A stretch of DNA of 64,000 nt from Rhytidiadelphus loreus (Eukaryota > Streptophyta > Bryopsida > Hypnales > Hylocomiaceae), in contig OX344762.1 in the NCBI GenBank assembly GCA_947034895.1, positions 30,174,760-30,238,759 on the forward strand, read 5' to 3'. Shown here one piece after another: positions 38,181 through 49,343 of this stretch. Position 1 is the first letter of the stretch. Each line of letters begins with the position of its first letter. A program made the position numbers and the translations under genes. The notes beneath the pieces were generated by a model. That model was not told the DNA's origin, made no database searches, and saw nothing but the letters and a program-made list of their open reading frames with translations.

Positions 38181-39418
38181 CAATTTGTAGTTTTCTCTGC
38201 TAAGCATAACTCAATAGATTCAAATCCATACCTCATGCACGTGTGACAATCACTCTTAGCTCCCTCCAGTAAAGAAAGAGAAGAGACATCAATGTTGTTG
38301 CAGAAAGTTGTTGGAAGTGAGAGCCATTGAAATAACATATTACTTGCTCTTTGACCTTCAGAGAGCCATCACTTGTACCAATCACAAAGCCTACTTTGCA
38401 AAACTTTTTCAAAACTTTTCAAAGCTTTCCGATTTTGTAGAGCTGGAGATTTTTCTTGTGAGATTCCACAGTTCCTTTTTGAATTCTGCCCCTGTGCGAT
38501 GCTAAACTCTTTTTTTTTTTTTGTCTCCCCTGCAAAGAGCTGTGAACTCTGAGAACAGAGTCACCTCTATATTCAGAACTGAACGCTTGTACTCTGACAC
38601 CACTTTTTATGATCCTTCAGAGCCATGGCTTTTAGCCTTTTACACCCCATTGTGTGCAAGAGATGTTGAAGAAACCCTAATTATGCGTTTTACTCCTGAG
38701 AAAAGTAGTAAAACATAATTATAGTATTTTAAATATTGGATTGATTCGCTTGCCATGTGGTTCAAAAGAAAGATGAAAAACTTGAACTGCTGTCTTTGTC
38801 GTCTGTTCCACAAAAAGAAATTAAAAAACAAAAACTTATTACCCTTAAAAATTTCATGATACCTCGTGCTCCAAGGACAAGTTTTGTGTCCCCGCCTGAT
38901 GTGAAAGCATCAGACAAGCAGTGGAACGGTAAACAGAAGCGAAATGATAAGACCAAAGAGCTTGACCTCCAAAAGGTGCAACATCACTTTGGCAGGGACG
39001 AAGAGTGGGTCACTCTGACTTTTTTACGTAAAGAGCTCGAGGAAAGCGCACGGAAGGCAACGACGACAACCAACCCCCATAAGAGGAGCGAGTGATCTCC
39101 ATAAATACCTCCGGCCTTCGTGATTACGCACCTTCGTATAGCCAGATCGCCGTGAAGACCTTGAGCACACAAGCCCGCGCGCTTACAATTCATGGCTGCA
39201 TCCCAAGCTTTGGCTATGGCGGAGCGTTCGGAAGTAGCAGTAGGGGTTGTAGCGTAGCAAGCGGCGAGGGTTTAGAGCACAACAAATTCGCGGAGAGGGT
39301 CCAATTGCGGAGAGAGATTGCGAAGAGAGAGGAGTTAGGTTGGGATTGATTTTAGGTGGTTGAGGATTTATTAGGAGAGAGAGTGAGAGAGTGATTTAGG
39401 GTTTGGGGTGCCATCGCC
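38181..39418. other. Spacer between Ku80 and the RING gene
   Basis: This holds the Ku80 3' end and the RING gene's leader. The last 300 bp (39100-39400) contain GA-rich runs such as ggagagagagtgagag. One open frame is described separately. Confidence 0.5.
38745..39095 (+). CDS. Unrecognised Lys-rich open frame
   Basis: An open frame of about 116 codons has protein-like composition (Lys/Glu-rich, with a segment reading HHFGRDEEWVTLTFLRKEL). It has no ATG near its beginning; the first in-frame ATG is well inside, at the MIPRAPRT segment. No family is recognised. It could be the terminal exon of an undetected transcript, a decayed gene piece or chance. Confidence 0.25.
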   Translation, partial: FACHVVQKKDEKLELLSLSSVPQKEIKKQKLITLKNFMIPRAPRTSFVSPPDVKASDKQWNGKQKRNDKTKELDLQKVQHHFGRDEEWVTLTFLRKELEESARKATTTTNPHKRSE

Positions 39419-41461
39419 ATGATTGTGAGCGGAGAAACTAAGACGGGGCAGACACACAGCCGGGCGCGGAGCCGACGGCGTGTTGCGGAATCGGATGCAT
39501 CATCCCGTCTCCCAACAGCAGCCGTGGTTTCGTCGCACCAGGAACAACATCCCCAACAGCAACATCTCGTGGGTGGCATGATTCGAGGCATGACGTCCTC
39601 GCCGATCGTGGTGGAAGACGATGACGACGATATGGTGGTGACGTCCTCCCCGACCGCTTTTTCTCAGGTGCGTCTTCGTTTTTGCTTCTTCGATTGTGAT
39701 GCGACGCTTCCGCATCCACTTTGTGAAAACTTACATTGAATCGCGTGTTTGCGTTGGGATCAGCCTTGTGTGCTCCGTTGATCAATTGTGGTCTCCTAAT
39801 GTGTCGTTCTGTTGTGTTCCTGGTGCCGGTCACGTTCTTGCCGTTCTTGCCGTTTTTGTAGTAGAATTTCATTGAAACGGAGTGCTCATTTGGTTTATGC
39901 TCCGGGTTTCCTCGTCGCTTTCCGATAATCCATGTCTGTTATATTGTATTTGGGCAATTGAAAGCCAAGTTGCTGCCAAGGGCTGCTGTGATTCCCCTGT
40001 ACCCTGCCCTCATCACAGATTTAAGAATGTGGCAGAGTATTTATTTGCATTGGTTCTCATTACTGCAGACGGCTAAGTCAATTGCGAATGCGGAATCGCG
40101 TCGTTCAACACGATCAAGGGCTGTGCCGGTAGTAGAAGAAGATCCATTGGAATTGCGTCTTGGTCTTGGAGGTCAGTATTCTATTATTTTCCTCTTGGCG
40201 TTTCCTCATTATTTCATTGTTGGTATTACAATCCTATCTATCCACCTGCATATAACTTTTTCGCTATGATATGATTTGAATGTATGACGGGTGTGCTGTT
40301 GTGGATAATTGGGGAAGTGTGTAGGATATGTTAGAATGTCATTTCTAACATTTTTGGCGACTATGAAGTTGGTGTTCATTACTTGAATGTTTGGTGTTCA
40401 GGGACATCGCATTATAGCATTCGGAGTGTCTCCCAGTCTAGTGAAACGCAGCAGCAACCCTTGCTAGTTCGCCGGGGGCGGCAGATCAGGCCTACAATAG
40501 ACCTCACCACTCCATCCCGACAAGCTCCAGCGAATGAGGATTGTGTCATTTTGACTGACACTCCGAAGGTATTGTTCTACTCTCTTTGACTCTTTTTTGA
40601 GGACTACTATTTTCTTATTTACTTAGTGTAACATCCACTTTGGGGGATCAATTGTCTTATTGTCCACTTTATCGAGTCTGCTGTGTTGCATCGGGACAAG
40701 TATTATCAAGTCTATAATAGCTGATTAATTCCAGCATTGGGGTTCAAATATAAAACACTTTTTGCATGTCAATTACCTTTCTGTTACCATTATTTCGACT
40801 CGTAATGTAAAGAATGCTTTCTGCAACACCTTTGAGCTTTATATCATATTTGGGCGTGTGCATCAGTTTGGAGATCAGTACAGAGCTGTGCATCAGTTTA
40901 GATTTGGGGTACAAGAGCCAAATCTGTTGAGATCAACTACGTATCACTAAGGATGATTTTCTTATGCAATTTCAAAGTCGGAGATTGTAGGTCAGTATAA
41001 GTGACTGTTGACATTTCCATTCAAAGATCATAGACTGGCCATAGATAAGTCATGCTTACACTGCTAACTACCAAGTTCAACCAAGTGTATGAACAGGTGA
41101 GATGCAGTTGATAACAGGTGTCAATCAAGCGGAGATGGGATCAGTTCCCTAACGGTTTTTCTTATACCTTTTCTATGAACTCAGACATCTGTTTTTTTTG
41201 CAGAGTCGGAAACGGAAGAGTGTTTCCGTGGAAGCATCTGTAATGAAGGAGTTGCCCCCAGCCTCGCCAGTACATGAGAAAGAGGAAGATAATAGATTGA
41301 AGTGCGCGATATGTATGGAAAAAATGCAGGAAGAGACGTCCACCATTTGTGGTCATCTCTTCTGCCAAAGCTGCATCCAAGGGGCGATCAAGTCGCAGAA
41401 GAAATGTCCTACTTGTCGGAAGAAACTAACCATGAAAAACATACATCGCATATACATTTAG
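39419..41461 (+). CDS. RING-HC E3 ubiquitin ligase, RNF4/STUbL-like
   Basis: Four exons, 39419-39667, 40069-40171, 40402-40568 and 41204-41461, give 258 residues in one frame. The C-terminal RING is complete in C3HC4 order: C207, C210, C222, H224, C227, C230, C241 and C244. RING domains recruit a ubiquitin-charged E2. The disordered N-terminal part contains three hydrophobic-acidic stretches resembling SUMO-interaction motifs: PIVV followed by six acidic residues (62-71), TIDLT (149-153) and CVILTD (165-170). It also carries basic clusters (RARSRRR, SRKRKS) that could target the nucleus. A small protein with several such motifs followed by a C-terminal RING is the layout of SUMO-targeted ubiquitin ligases (RNF4, Slx5/Slx8). 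That role is inferred from layout only; a generic RING protein is the alternative. Confidence 0.85.
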
Positions 41462-42380
41462 ATTTCAGCATCGACACCATCAGAACCAAGATCAGTGCCT
41501 CCATTTTTAGTGTTGTACAGCTTCAGACTGGTGTTTTTCAGGCATAAGCGACTCTGGCGAAAGCAAGCGAGGCCAGTTGGACCAGAGGCTAGTCAGGGAT
41601 TTAGAATGGAGGATTCAAATCATAAGTTGTCAAGGCAATTTTTTTGTTGGGTTCCTGTCAAAGGTGCAGACTGCGCAGGAGTTTTGCCTGCAACTGCCTT
41701 ACCCTCTAGGTTCACTTTGGTATACTCAAGAGTGAAACCATTTGATGTACATCGAACATTCGCTTTGTACCGGTACTCAAATGTCGTTTCCTTTTGCAAA
41801 TTGATTGGTCGTTGCTGTTTTTAGCCTACCTTTATTGGCGAATAACTCTTTTAGCCCCTCAGTCAGTAACCAAATGGGCGCCTCAGTATCTGCTGGAATT
41901 GAGATAAGTCATTCAGAAAGTTTTAAGGAAAGAAAACAAACTGTACTTGTAGAGAGAATAATGATATTTGAACGAACTTTGTTTTGGAATATGTTTTGGA
42001 ACTTTTCGTGATCAGCTATAATTTGTAGAGTGGACTTAATATTGTTTATTAGCTTGGATGCTTAGTGGCGAGGAAATCTATGTTGAGATTGGCATGGAAA
42101 CTAGAATCGTTGTCTCACCCTGTTTTGCCAGTTGAGCTCAATGTCAAATTGTCAATGAGAGTTCCTCAGTCAATAAACAATTGTCTTGAAATATGTGAGT
42201 TAATTTGCTCAATTTGCTCGTATTCTGTATGACTCTGCATTAAATATCTCAAAATTCTCTAAAAGGCTCTGAAACTGACTTGCCACTGCTCAAAAACGTA
42301 ATGCACTTTTGGAAGGAAAAAAGAAACACTTTGGGTATTTTTTGTTTCCTATAAAATAGGAGGTCCAAAGAGTGCCATTT
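41462..42380. other. Downstream of the RING gene, no gene seen
   Basis: This probably begins with the RING gene's 3' untranslated region. Short open frames are not protein-like. Confidence 0.45.
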
Positions 42381-42906
42381 TAAGGGCCACTTCACACTAT
42401 GGCCATCCAAGTCGAGAGGCCGTGGTATTGAATGGCCAAACTTTGTTGAGAGTCCAAAGAAATGAGCAACAAATAGGCAATAAATAATAGGAATTGGAGC
42501 TTTTGGCTAGCCATAGTGTAAAGCCTTCAAAGGCAAAGCCCAAAGTCCAAACCCTTGGGAATGAACTTTCACGGCCTCTTAACTTGGCCGGCTATACTAT
42601 AAAGCCTCCAAAGGTCAAACCCAAAGTCCAAATTCTTAATAATGAACTCCCACCTACCAATCTAATGGTTGAGATCTTGTCATAAGTTGATGGCCTCTCG
42701 GCCAAAGTTTGAGCATTCATTTCTAGCCGGCCGAAACTTCCTTTGAGAATCCGTTGCCATGTAGACAATTTATTGTCATGTAGGTAGTTGGTGATGGCCT
42801 TTGGACTTGTGCCTTCTAGTGTAGCCCGAACTTTGGGTTTCTTGAAATTTGATTGGTGGAAACCCATGGCCTCTTGACCTTCGGCCGTAGTGTGAAGTGG
42901 CCCTAA
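42381..42906. mobile_element. Tourist/Harbinger-like MITE with TAA target duplication
   Basis: The left end is TAA-GGGCCACTTCACACTA and the right end is TAGTGTGAAGTGGCCC-TAA, a perfect inverted repeat of about 16 bp with the trinucleotide TAA on both sides. TWA target duplications with GGG-type ends define PIF/Harbinger (Tourist) MITEs. The 520-bp interior has internal AAAGCCTTCAAAGG-type repeats and is non-coding. Confidence 0.85.
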
Positions 42907-43184
42907 GGTAGGAGGTTCTTAAGTGCTCAGGCTCTAAAATTGACCACCTCCTCAAATGTACATTGTTTGTACATGTTGCTTTTTTGAATAGGTGGCTAAT
43001 TTTAGAGACCAAAAATTCATAGCTAATTTCAAACTAAGCTCCAAAAATATGAAACAACTTGGGTTAGATGCCAATTCCATATGTCATTCAAAGAAAAATC
43101 ACTAAAAAGATATTTCAAGAAGTTTCATGTCCCTAAACTCAGTTTCAGCTCTTAAATGGGTGCTTTATAGACCTCCTACCTTAA
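42904..43184. mobile_element. TA-flanked AGGTAGGAGG MITE
   Basis: It starts TAAGGTAGGAGG and ends CCTCCTACCTTA, so an inverted repeat AGGTAGGAGG lies inside a TA duplication. The interior (acttgggttagatgcc, then a gatatttcaaga block) is shared with 14636-14990 and 60726-61040. It starts in the TAA that ends the adjacent Harbinger-like MITE. Confidence 0.8.
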
Positions 43185-43440
43185 AGTTGATTGCATTTGG
43201 GGGGAAGTTAAACTCCTTGAAGATATTTTTCTAGTAAATGCAATTGACATCTAACCAAAATTGTTTCATTTTTCTTGTATGGAATTAGTTATAGATAATT
43301 AAATAATGGTCATTAAAAGTGTCCACCTCTTAAAATATATAGTATTGGTTCATTGATGGTACATTGAAGAAATTAGAATGTACCTTTGCAATATATGACA
43401 CTTTTGGAGCCTAGTCAATTTTAGGACCTCCTACTTTGAC
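43185..43440. mobile_element. Second, oppositely oriented AGGTAGGAGG-family copy
   Basis: The interior motifs appear in reverse complement (gacatctaaccaaaattg at about 43247-43265, then the gtacattgaagaaa block). The segment ends CCTCCTACTTTG near 43437. It abuts the copy at 42904-43184 head to tail and lacks a clean left end. Confidence 0.5.
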
Positions 43441-43649
43441 ATATATGCAACTTGTGCCTTGAAATGCATAGTAAATGCATTGTGAGTGAGGCCTTCTTTC
43501 ATATTGGTTATAATTTACTATTCTACAATTTTATGAAATGTAAGCCTTCACCTCTAATTACCCATGTTACCATTTTGTGATCATTGCCAATCTTTGGATA
43601 ACATATCCATGTGGCAAAGTATGGGCAATTTTGTAAAAATGGAAATATA

Positions 43650-44855
43650 AAAGTGACATCTAAGACAGGTATAGATTTTTTATTTCTATAGATTACAAAA
43701 ATCTAGGTCTAGTATAGATTTCAGTCTGCACGTTTTGAACTATAAAAGTGACATCTAGGAAAAATATAGATTTTAGACAATTAGGAAAGATATAGGTTTC
43801 AAATATCTAAGATGGTTGTAAATTTTAGATTGCCCAGTCTAAACTGTGTAAACTACCAAAGTAGCAGAATGGCGCCATTTTAACGAATTGCCCATAAGTT
43901 AATTTTTCAAAAGAATTAATTTATATATGGATAGTAAAATATAATATGGCTTTCATTTTGAATATGTGTAATAAATTGGAAATGATAATACAAAACTTTT
44001 TTTTTACATGACCATATGGTTTTCATCAATGGACTCACTATGCTATGTCAGTAGAGAATTGCTATTGTGAGATTAGAGCTGCATTGTATTGTTTTAATTT
44101 TCCATGGTTAAATCTTTGACCATAATTTGCAAATCATTTTAAGATGAAATATTTTACAAAAGTGAGTCCATTGATGAAGACCTCAAAATAAAATGCTTTT
44201 CTTTGGAGGAATAACACTTTGGCCTGTCTTGTTTCATTGAATCAATATGTTATATTGATCATTCACAGCATGTAATTATTGTAGAAACATGTCCATAATT
44301 ATTGAAACTAATTCAACAATTAATTCTAAAAAGGTCCAATAACCCCCAAATGGCACCATTCCACTACACTAATGATGATATTTAGTGTTATGTTACAAAT
44401 AGTGTTATGTAATTTTTACCAGATCCATTTAGAGTTTTACTTTCCACCTCTTGTGAGCTCATTTCTAATATGAAATTACCTTTAACACTAAATGAAGTCT
44501 TGTTAAAAATTTATATCCCAACAAAATTCAAAAAGTTGTCAAATAGTGCCTATATTGACATTTAGTGTTAGTAACACTAGTGAAATTGTTGACGTTTAGT
44601 GTTGTACTTTGTAATTAGTGTTGCCAACACTATATACCATTATTAGTGTACTTCAAATTAGGTTGTCTGAAATGGACACCGGTCCTTGATGTTTGAAATC
44701 TGCATCTTTACTAAATGTCTAAAATCTACACTACTCCTAGATATAACTTTTATGGTTCAGATCATGCAGTCTGAAATCTATACCAATCCCCAATTTTTGA
44801 GATCTATATAAATTGAAGATTCCTCAAATCTATACCTATCCTAGATGTCACTTTC
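43650..44855. repeat. Foldback repeat with AAAGTGACATCTA ends
   Basis: AAAAGTGACATCTAAGACAG at the left is matched by CTATCCTAGATGTCACTTT at the right in inverted orientation. Further copies of the end motif occur inside (about 43745-43790 and 44700-44790) with repeated ATAGATTT words. No coding capacity and no clear target duplication. Confidence 0.5.
44365..44650. mobile_element. Nested MITE with TACACTAAT ends and TAGTGTT subterminal repeats
   Basis: TACACTAATGATGATA at the left is matched by CATTATTAGTGTA at the right in inverted orientation. The word TAGTGTT or its complement occurs repeatedly inside (for example 44392, 44411, 44564, 44598 and 44620). Dense subterminal repeats are typical of hAT and CACTA transposase-binding regions. 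It sits inside the foldback repeat. Confidence 0.5.
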
Positions 44856-45026
44856 ACAGGTCAGACCTCCTTGTCACATATTGTAACAAAACTTGTTCGC
44901 GATTTCAAATGCAGACAATTCCAATGCCGATTAAATTAATGCAGTTCAGGATGTTGGATTGGAAGATTGTTGTTCACGATGCGGCGGATGCGCGCAGGTC
45001 GCCCGATTCTACACCTCGCACTCGAT

Positions 45027-45736
45027 TTATGCGATTGAGTAAAGTTTTTCTTCTTTCCTTTCGTCGTCTGCCTCGGGATCTGACCCGAAATATGCCGAAA
45101 GCATTTTGTACAAACCCACTGTCGCTATGGTGGCCACCGCACCAGCAATGACAAGTTTTCCCGGCATGATGGGACAAGAAATCTGCTGCAGACTCTCGTT
45201 CATGGCATCTCCAGATTCAGGTTGAAGCTCTTGAAACTTTTGCACCAGGGCCCTGAGAGTATTGTCGGCGTACATCCAGCAGTTGTCGTTGAGGATGTCG
45301 TAATCCGCGCAGTACTTCGTCAGAATCTCTAGAAGCTGGACCATTGGAATGCTCACATCATGGGTGTCAATGAAAGACCTTTGAGCAATGTTACTCTCAC
45401 GTACGAAATGGATCTCCTTCACATGGATGCCCGTGTTCTTCCCGTCCTCGTCCCGCCCTGTTTTCTCCGCCCGGATCTTCAACCCCTTCTTCAAGTCGCC
45501 ATGCGTCGGATGCACAATGGCGCTCAACTCTACCACCAGAAAATCGTGACTGACGGTACGGTACCCAGCGCCTGCAGTGGGCCTTGCTGCAGCGGCGTTT
45601 CGTAGATGCAGAGGCTGCTCACCCTCACCTTGCAAATCTCCAATTCCTTCAGAGAGTTGGCAATATACTCTGACCCCGGATGGAAATAATCCGGCAACGA
45701 CGAGCAGCTACTCTTGAACCATACCGACGGCGACAT
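45027..45736 (-). pseudogene. Unrecognised His/Asn-Cys membrane-protein family, copy 1 (frameshifted)
   Basis: Two overlapping frames on the minus strand encode one family protein. The N-terminal frame (from ATG 45736) reads through a PDYFHPGS segment and CIYETPLQQGPLQALG. It is then broken at about 45555-45564, where the 5-base unit GGTAC (plus strand) is tandemly doubled. The other frame continues with SHDFLVVEL, an acidic/charged middle, ADYDILNDNCWMYAD and a C-terminal hydrophobic segment before a Lys/Glu-rich tail, ending at 45027. Compared with the open copy at 63338-64000, only the 5-base duplication breaks the frame. It may be a pseudogene, a segregating lesion or a sequence error. 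The family is not one I can name; see the copy at 63338. Function is unknown, with a permuted papain-like fold suspected. Confidence 0.7.
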
Positions 45737-45903
45737 GATTGATCTTGCAGAGCCTGATCGATCCACAGGGACCTTATTTCCCTTACGGATTCGGAAATAT
45801 CAGATACTGTTGCAACAGGAACGACAGACGAGGAAAATTTAACTAGCGGCAATTAAACACGAGAATTTCGAAGCAGACGCAGCCTTGACTAGACTGGCTC
45901 AAC

Positions 45904-45952
45904 TCACTGGAGCGTGAATTCAAGCTCACTGGAGCGTGAATTCACTGGAGCG
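45904..45952. repeat. Three tandem copies of a TCACTGGAGCGTG motif
   Basis: The motif TCACTGGAGCGTGAATTC occurs three times within 50 bp, the last with a variant end. It lies about 170-215 bp upstream of the copy 1 start codon, where promoter elements could sit. Confidence 0.75.
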
Positions 45953-46137
45953 TGGAAATGAAAATCCGAGGGGAACCAGAGATGAACTGCCTGTGATCGA
46001 AAACCTGTACGTGAGCGAACTGCAAGGCTAGAGTAAGATTGAACTGATCACACTAGGACGATGCACACCGAACCACACATGAATACGAATTCTTCAAAAC
46101 TGATTGAATGCGTGTTGCAGCTTCCAGTTCCTGGGTA

Positions 46138-46148
46138 CATATATATAG
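46138..46148 (-). promoter_or_regulatory. Possible TATA box of copy 1
   Basis: On the minus strand the sequence reads CTATATATATGTAC about 400 bp before the start codon at 45736. This is a good TATA match, but the leader would be long and nothing else confirms it. Confidence 0.3.
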
Positions 46149-46507
46149 TAAACTTGCCAATTACGGCACGGACAAAATTCAAATCCTTCTCCACATAAAT
46201 ATAGAGATTTACATGTTTTGAAATTTGGTGTGATTATTAAATGTCATGATTAGATTCACCTTCAACAAACGAAATGCAAAAAGATTTCTTCTTACAAATT
46301 TTATTGCAATTAAAAGGCAATGAAGTTGAAATCTAATTAAAAATTCCTTGCACCCCTTGACCGTACGGTGTGTGGTCATTAGGTGGTGATACAAAATTAT
46401 GCTTCCATCCCAAATGAATTAGTAGTTGCATTGTACGATTGGCGTGCGGTAATTGGCAACTATTGTTGTTTGGTTATTGGATGTGTGCGGTGAATGGCAA
46501 GTTTACT
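46147..46507. mobile_element. Candidate MITE with AGTAAACTTGCCA ends
   Basis: AGTAAACTTGCCAATTA at the left is mirrored by ATGGCAAGTTTACT at the right (inverted repeat of about 13 bp). The word GGTAATTGGCAA also occurs inside near the right end. No target duplication is obvious. If real, it bounds the copy 1 promoter region. Confidence 0.4.
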
Positions 46508-46740
46508 CTAGTGAGTCGAGATCGGCATGAACAAACGGGCCCTACCTTAGCTACCGATTCGGAATCGAAATACAATACGTAGCAGACGGCGTTGACTACA
46601 CGAAGACTGTCTGCAACCACAATTAGTTCCAGCCTGACCGGGTCCTACCAACACGGCAGCTGGCAAGCTGGGAGCCTGGGACTGTCAGTGTGCAAATGTT
46701 GCCAATTTAACGAAGTTGACGTTGACTGTGCCAGTTAACC

Positions 46741-46813
46741 ATGCGGCACTATTCTTTTTTTTTTTTTTTTTGAAACAAATGGAACCGGAGTTTCATTGCC
46801 AAATGCGGCACTA
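46741..46813 (-). mobile_element. Short retroposed SINE-tail fragment with 11-bp target duplication
   Basis: ATGCGGCACTA occurs at 46741-46751 and again at 46803-46813. Between them are 51 bases that, on the minus strand, read TTGGCAATGAAACTCCGGTT...TTTGTTTC followed by a run of about 18 A. The 3' motif matches the element at 8357-8467. A heavily 5'-truncated insertion with an A tail and target duplication indicates LINE-type retroposition. Confidence 0.8.
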
Positions 46814-47233
46814 AGGTATATCACCCATTTCCGATCACTTAAGCAATTCAGCTTATCTGCAGCTTGCAGGAATTTAAGGGAAATTTTTCCCATGTAGGGA
46901 AATACATTTTAGTAGGATTTTATAATTTTCTAAATTTTTTTCCTCAAAAACAAAATTACTATGAATTTTTTTTGTCAAGATTCTATTTGTCCCATTCCCG
47001 ATATGTAGGCAAACCTATTTCCAACCATAGGATGGTTACAAAATTGATGGAAAGCTATCAATGTACATGTTGTGATCATTGTATGCTCTCAATGTACACC
47101 TCCAAGACATTTGTGTTTCTCCCGTGGGTCCTATAGTACGTGAGTTGTCACCTACAGTTTTGCTGATTGGAAATGAAGCAGTCTAAGCTGCGAAAATGGG
47201 AGGCTGATCGGAAATGGATGATCTCCTTTATTC

Positions 47234-47434
47234 TTAACCCGACGTTTGGCGTCCACTTCCGTTGTAGTAAGACAGAATGCAACTATTCATCCTCGGAATT
47301 TTGTTGTGAAAAGGGGAAGTCTTCTACAGTTGTTTGACTTCTAGAGAGTGCTTTTACTATTTTCAAAGTCCATATTCACACAGTAATGAAAATGGATGAT
47401 TTCCAAGGTCACCCCTTCGTCCTTGAAGGGTTAA
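47234..47434. mobile_element. Candidate short TTAA-flanked element
   Basis: The left edge is TTAACCCGACG and the right edge is CGTCCTTGAAGGGTTAA. TTAA and CCC/GGG are present at both edges, but the inverted repeat is poor. The right 110 bp are similar to 7745-7911, which also ends in GGG-TTAA; this supports the right boundary. Confidence 0.4.
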
Positions 47435-49343
47435 ATATAGTTTTACAAATGACACAATCACGTCGGCTCACTTGGAGTTTTTTGTAAAGTGATGACCTTC
47501 GCCGACTATGGAAGGACCTCCTGAAGACTTGTTTGAGAGACTGCCCATGCTGGCGCTCATGAGCATGACTGGGTCCTTTTTATGAACATGATTTGGATGA
47601 TCACCCAGCGTCCAGCGCGCCTGTGCTCTCAAAACTGATTTAAACCTTTTTAGTTACCCCCAAACGGGAGTTCTCTGGGGGTACCTTCCATGCTGTGTCG
47701 GAATGGGAAACCAATTTTTCACGTTTTCCAGAATTGGAATTGCTTAAGCCGAATTTCTAGATGTTTACATTTCTATTTGTGGCCTTGTGGGTAGGGACTT
47801 TATACGAGAATCTGGGCGCTTGCATTGGAAATGGACAGGTATGTCAACCTAGCTTATTAGTTGAGAATGTAGATACATAGCCGTATGTTGAATGATAACT
47901 GATAAGGTTATAAGCTTTCAAGTCACTTTTTAGGGTGGATGACCTAAAATAAATACTTAGGTGCATGTTGATGTTATTGCTGCGTATATGGTAGCCGACC
48001 CATACCTGATCACTTCCTATACCTAACCTAATAGACTATTGTATTATCAACCATAGACTGTTGTAGTTCTGTGAAGTTGTCACATTGTTCGAGGAACAAT
48101 TTTGACATGCTAAGATTGGCTGCAAGGCTGTCAATATTGCAACCAGCCCTTGGTCGATTTTGCAATGAGCCTATGGTTAGAAAATACAAAGGCCTATATC
48201 ACCATTGTAGGTTGAAGAGAATCTTTCACTAAAAAATTCATAGTAATTACATTTTGTGTAATAAAATTATGGAAAAAAATGCAATCCTTCCAAATCCTAT
48301 TTCTGCACATGGGAAAAATTTGGCACTAAAAAATCTGCGCTCCAAATCTGCGTAATTGCTTAAGTCATCAGGTATGGGTCGGCTCCTATACATCTTATTC
48401 CTTAAGAGAGAAGAGAGAGAAGAGAATCACTCCAATTTTTTTTAAATTGGGGTGCTTTGCAAGCCAGTTCGTTTAGGTTCCCAAATTTAATATTTTCATA
48501 GTCAAAAGCTACCCACCCTGGCAATCACTTGGAGTATTTGTTTGAAGTAGGTGCTGTTACCTTATTTCTTAGGATAAATTCACAAGGGCTAGTTCTTGGT
48601 ATATCTCCAAAAATTGTGTCGTTGCTACCAAAATACCAACCTCACTACTGTAGTCTGCAGAGGGAATTGGTACCCTCTCCACTTCCTGTTTTGGAGCCAT
48701 CCCAGGAGACCTGTAGCGGAATTTGAAACGACATGGACAAGCGAAAGGCTGGAATGCTGGAATCCTACTTGCACCGGCCATCCATTCATCGTCATATATT
48801 CGTCAGAGACAAAAAGGATATATTGCGGATGCCTCGCCGAGTGCCACAGGAAAGCAGGAGGGGTTCCCATGTGGGAAAAATATGGCCTGTGACTGCTTGT
48901 CAGTAGTGAGACGTTGCCGTGATAAACGGTGACTGAAGTGAGTGGAACGATCGAGTGATCGAATGAAGAACAAATGTGCCGCGGAGGTTCACTAGGACCA
49001 GGACGGAAGCTTCCATCTGGGGGCCCAACAGCCACTGCCGTGTGTGAGTTCCAAGGATTCTCACACGGCATCGATCGCGTACGCGCTACTAGCTGTAGCT
49101 AGCTCCATTGAGTAGATCGGTACCGACGAATATATGAACCGGTGTAAAGAATATTAAGCTGCCCCTACTGATCGATCAGTGGAGTTCTTGTTCTTGGGCA
49201 GAGCGGATCTTGTGTTGTGGATTGGTAGTGCGAGGACCGATTGCAATTCCATCGATCGATCGTGGTGATCAGGTAGCTGCCGTACGTACATCTATCTATC
49301 ATGGCGTCGTGATGGTTCAAGAGTAGCTGCGCGCATATATGTC
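47435..49343. other. Intergenic DNA before copy 2
   Basis: No exon chain is visible. A 148-codon open frame (48625-49071, minus) has no recognisable domain. The last 250 bp are rich in ATCGATCGATCG and TAGCTAGCT-type words and may be an old promoter region of copy 2. Confidence 0.4.

Noticed and set aside
48625..49071. 148-codon minus-strand open frame
   Set aside because: No recognisable domain, no splice context and no similarity to the neighbouring family. Treated as chance.
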